From NCBI GenBank assembly GCA_019090455.1, contig JAHRWA010000092.1, positions 1 to 44,142 on the forward strand: a stretch of DNA of 44,142 bases. Direction: 5' to 3'. The notes below the pieces were generated by a model, which was not told the DNA's origin, ran no database searches, and worked only from the letters and a program-made list of their open reading frames with translations. Made by a program: the position numbers and the translations under genes. Origin of the DNA: Pseudomonadales bacterium (GTDB taxonomy: Bacteria > Pseudomonadota > Gammaproteobacteria > Pseudomonadales > DC-out160). Of this stretch, positions 36,773 to 44,142 are shown one piece after another; the stretch's first letter is position 1, and each line of letters begins with the position of its first letter.

Positions 36773-37999
36773 GTGGGAAGCATCACGTTATTAAATCTTG
36801 AAAAGAAGATTGTCCTCGCCGTTACCTTGGTTTCATTCCTCACTTTGCTGGGATGTAGCTCAAAAGGTAGCAAGGCAATAGTGCCGACCAAATTAGAAGC
36901 TTTTGAGCAATCAATTAAAATAAAAAAACGGTGGGCCACTCGCATTGGGATGGGGGTTGAGAATAATTTTGTAGGGATTCGACCTGCCGCTACAGAGCGC
37001 TTTATTTATGCTGGTGATGTGAGAGGTCGACTGTTTGCTTTGGATAGGAAAACTGGCGACTCTATTTGGAAGGTCAAGACCGGTGATGTCATTAGCAGTG
37101 GGTTGAATGCCGCATATGGCATGATTACTTATGGCACCCGTAATGGAGAGATTGTCGCGCGAAGCGAAAAGGACGGGTCTGAGTTATGGCGTAAGGCGCT
37201 CAGTAGCGAAGTGCTGGCTGTGCCTCAAATGAATGCTGACACCGTGTTGGTGCAGACGATTGATGGTCATCTCTACGGTTTGGTTAGGGATACCGGTGAG
37301 AAGCGTTGGGTCTATAGTACGACGGTGCCTGTTTTGACTCTAAGAGGTACTAGTGCTCCAGTTATCTATCATCATCTCGCTTTGGCGGGTTTTTCCAATG
37401 GCAAGTTGGTTGCCATTAATCTCAGCGATGGCAACCCGGTTTGGGAAAAGCAAGTTACCCTTCCAGTCGGTCGTTCTGAGTTGGAGCGTATTGTGGATAT
37501 CGATGGCGGATTCTGGGTTGAGGGATCTGTTGTCTACGCGGCGACTTATCAAGGTAAAATGGCGGCAATTGACATTTCTACAGGCCGCTTAATCTGGCAA
37601 CGGGAGCTCTCTAGCCATGCAGGCGTTGTTGAAGCCAGCGGAAGCTTATATGTACCAGACTCTGCCGGTTTTGTGTGGGCTTTTGACTCTAGCAGTGGAT
37701 CTGAAGTTTGGCAGCAAGAGGGTCTTGCTGCACGAAAGCTATCAGCACCAGCGATTTTCGATGATTTTATTCTTGTGGGTGACTACAAAGGTTACCTTCA
37801 CTGGATCTCGAGAAAAGACGGTAGCTTTGCAGGGCGAGTTCGAATTGACGAAGAAGGTGTTCGTGTAAAGCCCATCGTAAAAGGTGACATGGTTTATGTG
37901 CACGGCGATAGCGGTGCATTGTTAGCATTGCAATTGTCTGAAAAAAACCTCAAGCCAAAGAAACTCTACATTTCAGGAAAGCGGCGCGCTCTGCGCTAA
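36773..37999 (+). CDS. bamB: Outer-membrane assembly lipoprotein BamB
   Basis: Part of the BAM complex that inserts beta-barrel proteins such as the porin and DUF481 protein in this window. A GTG start with AAGGA at the right distance gives 408 residues and a clean lipoprotein signal ending LTLLGC, with Cys28 acylated. A TTG 33 bases upstream was rejected. The rest is an eight-bladed PQQ-like beta-propeller with repeated motifs such as VYAATYQGKMAAIDISTGRL, GRLFALDRKTGDSIWK and DDFILVGDYKGYLHWI. Confidence 0.95.
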   Translation: MGSITLLNLEKKIVLAVTLVSFLTLLGCSSKGSKAIVPTKLEAFEQSIKIKKRWATRIGMGVENNFVGIRPAATERFIYAGDVRGRLFALDRKTGDSIWKVKTGDVISSGLNAAYGMITYGTRNGEIVARSEKDGSELWRKALSSEVLAVPQMNADTVLVQTIDGHLYGLVRDTGEKRWVYSTTVPVLTLRGTSAPVIYHHLALAGFSNGKLVAINLSDGNPVWEKQVTLPVGRSELERIVDIDGGFWVEGSVVYAATYQGKMAAIDISTGRLIWQRELSSHAGVVEASGSLYVPDSAGFVWAFDSSSGSEVWQQEGLAARKLSAPAIFDDFILVGDYKGYLHWISRKDGSFAGRVRIDEEGVRVKPIVKGDMVYVHGDSGALLALQLSEKNLKPKKLYISGKRRALR

Positions 38000-38053
38000 G
38001 TCACTTTGATTTCGGTCAGTAATCTGTAACCACTAGTAGAAAGGCAACGAATA

Positions 38054-39505
38054 ATGAAACCCGTCATCGCTCTTGTCGGTAGACCCAATGTGGGTAAATC
38101 GACGTTATTCAATCGACTCACTAAAAGTCGCGATGCTCTCGTTGCTAACGAACCTGGTTTAACTCGGGATAGGCAATACGGCGAAGGTCAGCTGGGTGAT
38201 TTCGGTTATATCGTTATCGATACCGGGGGTATTAGTGGAGCTGCCGAAGAAGGTATCGATGGACCCATGGCTGCCCAATCTATGTTGGCCGTTGAGGAAT
38301 CAGATGTTGTGCTATTTCTCGTGGATGCGCGAGACGGATTAACACCCGCTGACGAGGTTATTGCGAAAGCTTTGCGAGGTAAAAATAAAACGCTGCATTT
38401 GATAGTGAATAAAGTTGATGGTATCGAGCCCGATATCGCTATGGCCGAATTTCATAAAATTGGTTTTGAAAGCCTATTTGGGATTGCTGCGGTTCATGGG
38501 CGGGGTGTTTCTTCCATGTTGGAGAGAGTCCTAGCACCTATTGCGCCGTCTGCGGAGGATGTCGAGCGAGAAAGCAAAGCACGAGGAACGAAAATAGCAA
38601 TAGTAGGGCGCCCCAATGTAGGCAAATCAACTTTGGTAAATCGCTTGTTAGGTGAAAACCGAGTGGTTGTTTACGATATGCCTGGCACGACCCGTGACAG
38701 TATTTATATTCCCTATGAGAGAAGAAATCAGCCCTATACATTAATTGATACGGCGGGTGTTCGAAAACGTGGCAAAGTCCACGAGACGGTGGAAAAATTC
38801 TCAGTTATTAAAACATTGCAATCCATAGGTGATGCCCATGTAGTGGTAATGGTGCTCGATGCGCGAGATGGCCTTGTTGAGCAAGATATGCATTTGCTTG
38901 GGTATGTGGTGGATTCTGGTCGTGCATTGGTTATCGCGCTTAACAAGTGGGATGGCATGGATGCAGAAGCGAAGGATAAAATAAAAGAGACGCTTAGACG
39001 GCGTTTACAGTTTGTTGAATTTGCGAAAATGCATTTTATCTCTGCTTTACATGGTTCCGGCGTGGGTAAGCTGTATCAGTCAGTTGATAAGGCCTACGAT
39101 TGCGCGACGCGAAAGATAGCCGCTAACCAGTTGACTAAAATGCTAGAGGATATTGTTTCGGATCATCAGCCACCGCTAGTGAGAGGGCGTCGAATTAAAT
39201 TTAAATACGCTCATATGGGAGGGACGAATCCGCCAGTGATTGTGGTTCATGGCAATCAAACTCAGGAGGTGCCGAAAACCTATAAGCGCTATCTGCAGAA
39301 TGCCTTCGTTGATGCGTTAAAGCTCGAAGGCACGCCCGTGCGCATAGAATTTAGATCTGGTGACAACCCTTATGCAGAGAAGGGCGGACCAATGACATCA
39401 CGTCAGGCTGCAAAGAAAAGAAGCTTAGAACGAACAAGGGAGAGCCAAGATAAATCTAAACGTAATGTCGATAAAACCCGACGTGGCCGTAATAAACTTC
39501 GCTAA
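38054..39505 (+). CDS. der: Ribosome assembly GTPase Der (EngA)
   Basis: An essential GTPase for 50S ribosome assembly, with two G domains and a KH-like C-terminal domain. In the 483-residue protein, GRPNVGKST occurs at 9-17 and again at 185-193. DTGG and DTAG are G3, and NKVD and NKWD are G4. The KH-like part has [16 protein letters not shown] and [10 protein letters not shown], and the tail is strongly basic. AAGG precedes the ATG. It ends the ndk-to-der run of plus-strand genes. Confidence 0.98.
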   Translation: MKPVIALVGRPNVGKSTLFNRLTKSRDALVANEPGLTRDRQYGEGQLGDFGYIVIDTGGISGAAEEGIDGPMAAQSMLAVEESDVVLFLVDARDGLTPADEVIAKALRGKNKTLHLIVNKVDGIEPDIAMAEFHKIGFESLFGIAAVHGRGVSSMLERVLAPIAPSAEDVERESKARGTKIAIVGRPNVGKSTLVNRLLGENRVVVYDMPGTTRDSIYIPYERRNQPYTLIDTAGVRKRGKVHETVEKFSVIKTLQSIGDAHVVVMVLDARDGLVEQDMHLLGYVVDSGRALVIALNKWDGMDAEAKDKIKETLRRRLQFVEFAKMHFISALHGSGVGKLYQSVDKAYDCATRKIAANQLTKMLEDIVSDHQPPLVRGRRIKFKYAHMGGTNPPVIVVHGNQTQEVPKTYKRYLQNAFVDALKLEGTPVRIEFRSGDNPYAEKGGPMTSRQAAKKRSLERTRESQDKSKRNVDKTRRGRNKLR

Positions 39506-39593
39506 ATTCATGCTGGCCAATTTAGGTCTAAGATAAGGTCTATCTAAGAGAAGGCCTAGGTTTGATTTGTCTTGATATCGAGATCTGGAGCGG

Positions 39594-39626
39594 GGAACAG
39601 CATAACCACTCGCGTTATGCTGTTCC
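39594..39626. terminator. Perfect 13-bp inverted repeat between convergent genes
   Basis: GGAACAGCATAAC pairs with GTTATGCTGTTCC around a seven-base loop. It lies between der and the minus-strand DUF481 gene and could serve both strands, although neither side has a classic T-run. Confidence 0.5.
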
Positions 39627-39670
39627 ATTACTGTTTGTACAGTGAATGCTTTTTCACTCTTTACTCAGTT

Positions 39671-40408
39671 TTAAAATGAATAAACAAGTGTCAAAGCAGT
39701 TTCGGTATCAGTGCTGTCATTGCCATCTAAAGGCTCATCGGTATGGCGAAAAGCTAAAGAAACTTTCATCGCCAATTCGCCAACAATTTGAGCCTTAACA
39801 GCAGTGACTGACTTGGAAATAGTCTCTTCTTCACCCAAATCAATATTTAGATCTTGTTGAAATTCTGAAGTTTTGGACATCTTCCACCGGTATTTACCCG
39901 CTGTACGGATAATTCCCTCTTCTTCATTATTACCTGTCGCCTTAATTTTACTGTAACGATAACCGGGGCCGACCTCTAAGTCTAAAGTGTGGAGTTCACT
40001 CTTAATCACAGTTCGACCGTAACCAGCCGCCATTGTCACTTGATAGTCATATCCACTCGCATTGAATCGATCATCTTCGTATGAAGTTGTAGTAAATACA
40101 AAATCAGATCCTGAAAACTTGTAATCGGTCTTTAAGGACGCCAAATATTTTTCAGCAGATGTGCTTTCGGCTTCCGAAGTATTTAATGCTTCAACGTGAA
40201 TGTTGTTACGCCATTTTGTACTGTCATCAGTTAAATCTAATTTTCCATTAACGGTACGAGTTTCTGTGTTGCCATCTGTCAACACAAACCCTAACTCGGT
40301 ATCACCTTTCCAGGCTGTGGAGTCTTCTGCAGATACAGTAGAAATTAATGTAACGGATAATGGTACCATCATGGCGGCAACAATAAGGCTTCGGTTCTTA
40401 ATACTCAT
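39671..40408 (-). CDS. DUF481 outer-membrane beta-barrel protein
   Basis: A 245-residue protein with a signal peptide ending VSAED, then alternating strands typical of the DUF481 (YdiY-like) family: WKGDTELGFVLTDGNTETRT, YLASLKTDYKFSG and VGPGYRYSKIK. It ends in LTLVYSF, the terminal aromatic that BAM recognises. A GGAG ribosome site lies seven bases before the ATG. It is 25 bases downstream of mscS on the same strand, so it is probably in the same transcript. In E. coli, ydiY is linked to acid response; the function here is unknown. Confidence 0.9.
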   Translation of the reverse strand: MSIKNRSLIVAAMMVPLSVTLISTVSAEDSTAWKGDTELGFVLTDGNTETRTVNGKLDLTDDSTKWRNNIHVEALNTSEAESTSAEKYLASLKTDYKFSGSDFVFTTTSYEDDRFNASGYDYQVTMAAGYGRTVIKSELHTLDLEVGPGYRYSKIKATGNNEEEGIIRTAGKYRWKMSKTSEFQQDLNIDLGEEETISKSVTAVKAQIVGELAMKVSLAFRHTDEPLDGNDSTDTETALTLVYSF

Positions 40409-40433
40409 TTACAGTCTCCTAGTGAGTTTGAAA

Positions 40434-41285
40434 TTAGTTGGTTTGAAATGCTTCGGCATTCGCAACATGTAAATCTAATTGAGGGTATGGGATTCCAATA
40501 TTTTCTTCATCCAGCCGAATCTTGATGGCTTCAAGCAGATCAAAATAGACGGGCCAGTAGTCCGCAGTATTCACCCAGGCTCGCACGACAAAGTTAACTG
40601 ACGAATCAGCAAGCTCAGAAACCGCAATAGTGGATTCCACATCCTTCAATACTCGCTTCTCTTTAGCGATGACATCAGTCAACACGGATTTTGTTAAGGG
40701 CAGAGAAGCGTCGTAACTGACTCCAATAACCAAATCAACTCGGCGGGTGTCCTTCATCGAATAGTTAGTAATGTTACTCCCCATGATGCCGGCGTTGGGA
40801 ATGATGATGGTTTTATTGTCGGGTGTAGTTAAAATAGTTGAAAAAATATGGATCTCTTGAACACTGCCTGAAGCGCCTCCAGCTTCAACAAAATCACCGA
40901 CTTTGAATGGTTTGAATATCACCATCAATACGCCCGCCGCAAAGTTCGATAGTGAGCCTTGAAGAGCTAAACCTACAGCAAGACCCGCAGCACCTAAAAT
41001 GGCAATAAAGGAGGCGGTTTGTATCCCTATCTGGCCCAATGCAGCAACAACCACAAAAGCGACCAACCCCGCATAGACTACGTTATATGCGAACCCCGCT
41101 ACTGTGTCATCAACTCCTCGGTTGTTCATGCCTTTCTTTATGGCGCTAGCAACTAGTTTTGCAGCGATGCGACCAATAAAGAAAATCGCAATGGCACCAA
41201 TAAATTTCAAGCCATACAAGGCTAAAAGTTCTTGGCTTTGGGAAAATAAATTCTCCAGATTGAAGCTGTCCACGTTAACGTCCAT
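40434..41285 (-). CDS. mscS: Small-conductance mechanosensitive channel MscS
   Basis: Releases solutes when the membrane is stretched during osmotic downshock. The 283-residue protein has three membrane helices. The pore helix TM3 is rich in Gly/Ala (GAAGLAVGLALQGSLSNFAA), followed by VGDFVEAGG and the beta domain with TILTTPDNKTIIIPN and NYSMKDTRRVDL, then the alpha/beta vestibule. Size and layout match E. coli MscS (286 residues). AGGA lies before the ATG. The pairing with an outer-membrane barrel gene suggests an envelope stress unit. Confidence 0.96.
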   Translation of the reverse strand: MDVNVDSFNLENLFSQSQELLALYGLKFIGAIAIFFIGRIAAKLVASAIKKGMNNRGVDDTVAGFAYNVVYAGLVAFVVVAALGQIGIQTASFIAILGAAGLAVGLALQGSLSNFAAGVLMVIFKPFKVGDFVEAGGASGSVQEIHIFSTILTTPDNKTIIIPNAGIMGSNITNYSMKDTRRVDLVIGVSYDASLPLTKSVLTDVIAKEKRVLKDVESTIAVSELADSSVNFVVRAWVNTADYWPVYFDLLEAIKIRLDEENIGIPYPQLDLHVANAEAFQTN

Positions 41286-41358
41286 TAGGAAGATCCTTTT
41301 TGGTATGACTGCATTGGTAGATGATGTATTGACAAAATATGCTTTTCTGAAGCGCGCG

Positions 41359-41387
41359 ATTATATGAATTCAAGTTAGCTAAGTAAA
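41359..41387 (-). promoter_or_regulatory. Promoter of mscS
   Basis: On the minus strand TTTACT (4 of 6) and a perfect TATAAT are 17 bases apart, leaving a leader of about 65 bases before mscS. Confidence 0.55.
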
Positions 41388-41470
41388 GTTAGGGTAATCT
41401 TCGGCGTTGAGGTTATGAATCTGAAGGCAAAGGTTCACGCAATGCTGCCCATCGAATTGCTGGTTAGGGT

Positions 41471-42802
41471 TTAGTGAATATCTATGACTTTAGAGGATAC
41501 GTTCCCACTTCCCAGTCGGGTCTTAATTTTATCTCCTGCTTTGATCTGATTCGTCGATTTTAACAGCTCACCTTTTTCTGTTTCTGTAATGGAGTACCCG
41601 CGCTGTAATGTGGCTAGAGGGCTGACGTTATGCAATCGCTGGGTCAGTGAATTGAATCGCATTTGCTCCGCTTGTGTCCTGTTTTTGAAAGCGAGGGTTA
41701 GACGTTTAGAGAGTGAGTCAGTGAAATCTAGCTGTTGCGATATCTGATGTCTGGGGTCTTGTCGAAATAACGAAGCTTTGCTTAGTGCAAGGCGATTGTT
41801 GTGGCTGAGTAAATTCTGCTTCACTGCAAGGGATAAGCGAGATTCTAAATTGTCGAGATGTTGAGCCAGCTCGTTTAACCGTTTGCCGGGATGTTTCAGT
41901 CTCTTCTGAAAATGCTCCAACGCTGTTTTGTGTTGTTTGATTTGCAGCGAGATTTGTTTTATTAAGTATTCTTGAAAACCGGCAAATGTAGCGAGCCATT
42001 CCTCTCTATCTGGGCTTAATAATTCCGCTGCGGCCGAGGGTGTTGGAGCGCGAACGTCTGCGACGAAATCAGCAATGGTGACGTCAGTTTGATGTCCCAC
42101 TGCGGAAATAATGGGAATACTACTGTCGTAAATCGCTTGGGCGACGGGCTCTTCATTAAAAGCCCATAGATCCTCTAAAGACCCACCGCCTCGCCCTACG
42201 ATCAAGACATCACAATGTTTCATTTTATTGGCTTTGCGAATTGCTCCTGCGATTTCGACAGCGGCGTCTTCTCCTTGAACCCGAGTGGGATAAATGATGA
42301 CTGGAATACTGGGAAAGCGGCGCTTTAATACAGATATGATGTCTCGAACAGCGGCACCCGTGGGAGAGGTGATGACGCCAATTTGATTCGGTAAGCTAGG
42401 CAGTGTTTGCTTGGCCTCTTCATCAAATAATCCTTTTTGCGTCAATTTGGTTTTGAGTTTTTCGTAAGCACGCAATAATGCTCCTTCGCCGGCCTCCTGC
42501 ATCTGATCGGCGATCAGTTGGTAATCGCCTCTTTGTGTATACAGGCTGACTCGCCCACGCACCATAACCTGATTGCCATTCTGGGGTTGAAACGTCAATA
42601 GCCGATTGCGGCCTTTGAACATAGCCGCTCTAATCTGGGCACCACTGTCTTTGAGTGTGAAGTAGATGTGACCTGAGGCAGGAAATGCGGCGTTGGATAT
42701 TTCCCCTTCAATCCATATGCGAGGAAATTGATTTTCGAGCATGTCTTTCGCGATATTATTGAGTTCGGACACGGATAGTATTTGTCGCTCGTCGTCTCGC
42801 AT
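41471..42802 (-). CDS. xseA: Exodeoxyribonuclease VII large subunit
   Basis: The catalytic subunit of ExoVII, a single-strand DNA exonuclease; the small subunit XseB is not in the window. The 443-residue protein has the N-terminal OB domain (WIEGEISNAAFPASGHIYFT), then IGVITSPTGAAVRDI, DVLIVGRGGGSLEDLWAFN, ISAVGHQTDVTIADFVADVR and APTPSAAAE, a long coiled-coil, and the end LQRGYSITETEKGELL. It is divergent from guaB, a common arrangement. Confidence 0.97.
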   Translation of the reverse strand: MRDDERQILSVSELNNIAKDMLENQFPRIWIEGEISNAAFPASGHIYFTLKDSGAQIRAAMFKGRNRLLTFQPQNGNQVMVRGRVSLYTQRGDYQLIADQMQEAGEGALLRAYEKLKTKLTQKGLFDEEAKQTLPSLPNQIGVITSPTGAAVRDIISVLKRRFPSIPVIIYPTRVQGEDAAVEIAGAIRKANKMKHCDVLIVGRGGGSLEDLWAFNEEPVAQAIYDSSIPIISAVGHQTDVTIADFVADVRAPTPSAAAELLSPDREEWLATFAGFQEYLIKQISLQIKQHKTALEHFQKRLKHPGKRLNELAQHLDNLESRLSLAVKQNLLSHNNRLALSKASLFRQDPRHQISQQLDFTDSLSKRLTLAFKNRTQAEQMRFNSLTQRLHNVSPLATLQRGYSITETEKGELLKSTNQIKAGDKIKTRLGSGNVSSKVIDIH

Positions 42803-42967
42803 GAATCACCATTTGAATGTGTTTGGGCTTGAACCTTGAATCTAGCAACAGCAGTTGGCTCAGGCCGGTATCTTATCGTATTTCAAATCGATTTGTGCAG
42901 AGCAAAATAGGGGCTTAATGACGGCATTGTTGATTTGAATGCGTTTCCTCTATGTTGAGCTAGACTG

Positions 42968-42996
42968 TTTACAGATTATGCCCCTTTTAATATAAT
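42968..42996 (+). promoter_or_regulatory. Sigma70 promoter of guaB
   Basis: TTTACA (5 of 6) and a perfect TATAAT are 17 bases apart, about 105 bases before the guaB ATG. The leader has a small GGCC-tcgcc-GGCC hairpin near 43037-43050. No PurR-like box was seen. Confidence 0.7.
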
Positions 42997-43100
42997 TAGC
43001 CGTTTTACTTTAGCACCTTGGTGTCCTACCCTTTTTGGCCTCGCCGGCCATCGAAGTGCCATTTCCTTAACTAGATGATTGTGCCCGGACGGTGTCGACA

Positions 43101-44142
43101 ATGCTGCGAATAGTGCAAGAAGCGCTTACTTTTGATGATGTTCTACTCTTACCTGATTATTCCGAAGTGCTGCCCAAAGAGGTGCAGTTACAAACAAAAT
43201 TAACCCGTGAAATAACGTTAAATGTTCCCTTGTTGTCGGCTGCAATGGATACGGTGACCGAATCCCGCTTGGCTATTGCCATGGCGCAAGAAGGGGGGAT
43301 TGGCATTCTACACAAGAATATTCCTGTTGAAGATCAGGCTCGTGAAGTCAGAATTGTTAAGAAGTATGAAAGCGGAGTCGTAAAAGATCCCATCACCATT
43401 GCCCCCGAAGCCACGATTCGAGAGCTAGTGGAGCTCACTCAAACCCACGGCATTTCAGGCGTACCGGTGGTTGAGGGCAACAACTTGGTGGGTATCGTCA
43501 CTGGGCGGGACTTGCGATTTGAAAAACGCTTGGATGCACCTGTCTCTAAAATCATGACCACCAAAGAGAAACTGGTAACCGTGAAGGAAGGGGCGGATTC
43601 AGAAGAGGTGAAGGAGCTACTGCATAAACATAAGATTGAAAAAATCCTCGTTGTAAATGAACAGTTCCAACTGCGTGGCATGATAACCATGAAAGATATT
43701 CGTAAAGCCGAGGCTTATCCCAGCGCCTGTAAAGACGGTTTAGGTCGGTTGCGTGTGGGGGCCGCTGTGGGCACCGGCGAGGGTACGGAGCAGAGAGTCA
43801 CTGCATTAGTTAAAGCGGGGGTCGACGTTTTGGTGGTGGACACAGCGCACGGGCATTCGAAAGGCGTATTAGATCGTGTCTCATGGGTTAAGAAAAATTT
43901 TCCAAGTGTTCAGGTCATCGGTGGCAATATCGCTACGGGTGCTGCGGCGAAAGCGTTATTAGAAGCCGGCGCTGATGGCGTGAAGGTTGGTATTGGACCA
44001 GGTTCGATTTGTACCACACGTATCGTGGCGGGTATTGGTGTGCCGCAGATCACAGCGATATCAGATGTAGCTGAGGCTTTAAAGGGGTCAGGGGTGCCGA
44101 TTATCGCCGATGGGGGTATCCGTTATTCCGGTGATCTGGCCA
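43101..44142 (+). CDS. guaB: Inosine-5'-monophosphate dehydrogenase, 5' part
   Basis: Oxidises IMP to XMP, the first step to GMP. 347 codons are present and the frame runs off the window edge; a full protein would be about 490 residues. It begins [20 protein letters not shown]. After the first barrel strands, two CBS domains cover about residues 94-205 ([38 protein letters not shown]). The barrel then resumes with [12 protein letters not shown] and the catalytic loop [13 protein letters not shown] with Cys304. guaA usually follows. Confidence 0.97.
   Translation, partial: MLRIVQEALTFDDVLLLPDYSEVLPKEVQLQTKLTREITLNVPLLSAAMDTVTESRLAIAMAQEGGIGILHKNIPVEDQAREVRIVKKYESGVVKDPITIAPEATIRELVELTQTHGISGVPVVEGNNLVGIVTGRDLRFEKRLDAPVSKIMTTKEKLVTVKEGADSEEVKELLHKHKIEKILVVNEQFQLRGMITMKDIRKAEAYPSACKDGLGRLRVGAAVGTGEGTEQRVTALVKAGVDVLVVDTAHGHSKGVLDRVSWVKKNFPSVQVIGGNIATGAAAKALLEAGADGVKVGIGPGSICTTRIVAGIGVPQITAISDVAEALKGSGVPIIADGGIRYSGDLA

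Overview
The window is a stretch of gammaproteobacterial chromosome of moderate GC content. The evidence is an outer-membrane protein set (BamB, a porin, a DUF481 beta-barrel protein, lipoproteins), gammaproteobacterial-type SuhB, YfgM, RodZ and PilW, and a gene order close to that recalled for Pseudomonas and relatives: queA-tgt-yajC-secD-secF-suhB-trmJ-cysE-iscR-iscS, then ndk-rlmN-pilW-rodZ-ispG-hisS-yfgM-bamB-der, with xseA and guaB nearby. The coding style and the decayed genes suggest a free-living, probably marine or aquatic heterotroph. No genus can be named from the sequence alone.

Layout. Positions 1-3270 hold the 5' part of a tRNA-Leu(CAA) gene on the minus strand with its promoter, then a large Gly/Ser/Asp-rich lipoprotein ending at a strong terminator. 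Positions 3365-9206 carry queA and tgt (queuosine tRNA modification) and yajC-secD-secF (Sec translocon accessory complex), closed by an intrinsic terminator. A gap with one likely 52-residue small gene follows, then divergent suhB and trmJ, and cysE. Positions 12478-20222 are an iron-sulfur cluster operon: iscR behind a near-consensus type 1 IscR site, an IscS-type desulfurase, then sufB-sufC-sufD-sufS-sufA-sufT.

Positions 20223-28852 are an accessory block that separates sufT from sufE. It contains a wrecked hybrid sensor kinase, a LysR regulator broken by two homopolymer frameshifts, a porin, cyoE, and on the minus strand yaaA, an ArsC-family gene and topB. The conserved backbone resumes at 28934 with sufE, ndk, rlmN, pilW, rodZ, ispG, hisS, yfgM, bamB and der. 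The end of the window has a minus-strand DUF481/mscS pair, then divergent xseA and guaB; guaB runs off the edge.

How the genes work together. The most notable feature is the iron-sulfur locus. In the usual Pseudomonas-type order, iscR-iscS is followed by iscU-iscA-hscB-hscA-fdx-iscX and then ndk-rlmN. Here iscR and iscS remain, but the scaffold and chaperone genes are absent from this locus and SUF genes occupy their place. IscS lacks the C-terminal tail that docks IscU. SufE, the sulfur acceptor for SufS, lies just before ndk at the far edge of the accessory block. The likely reading is an in-place change from ISC to SUF machinery under retained IscR feedback control, later split by an insertion that is partly decaying. 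cysE upstream would supply cysteine to both desulfurases.
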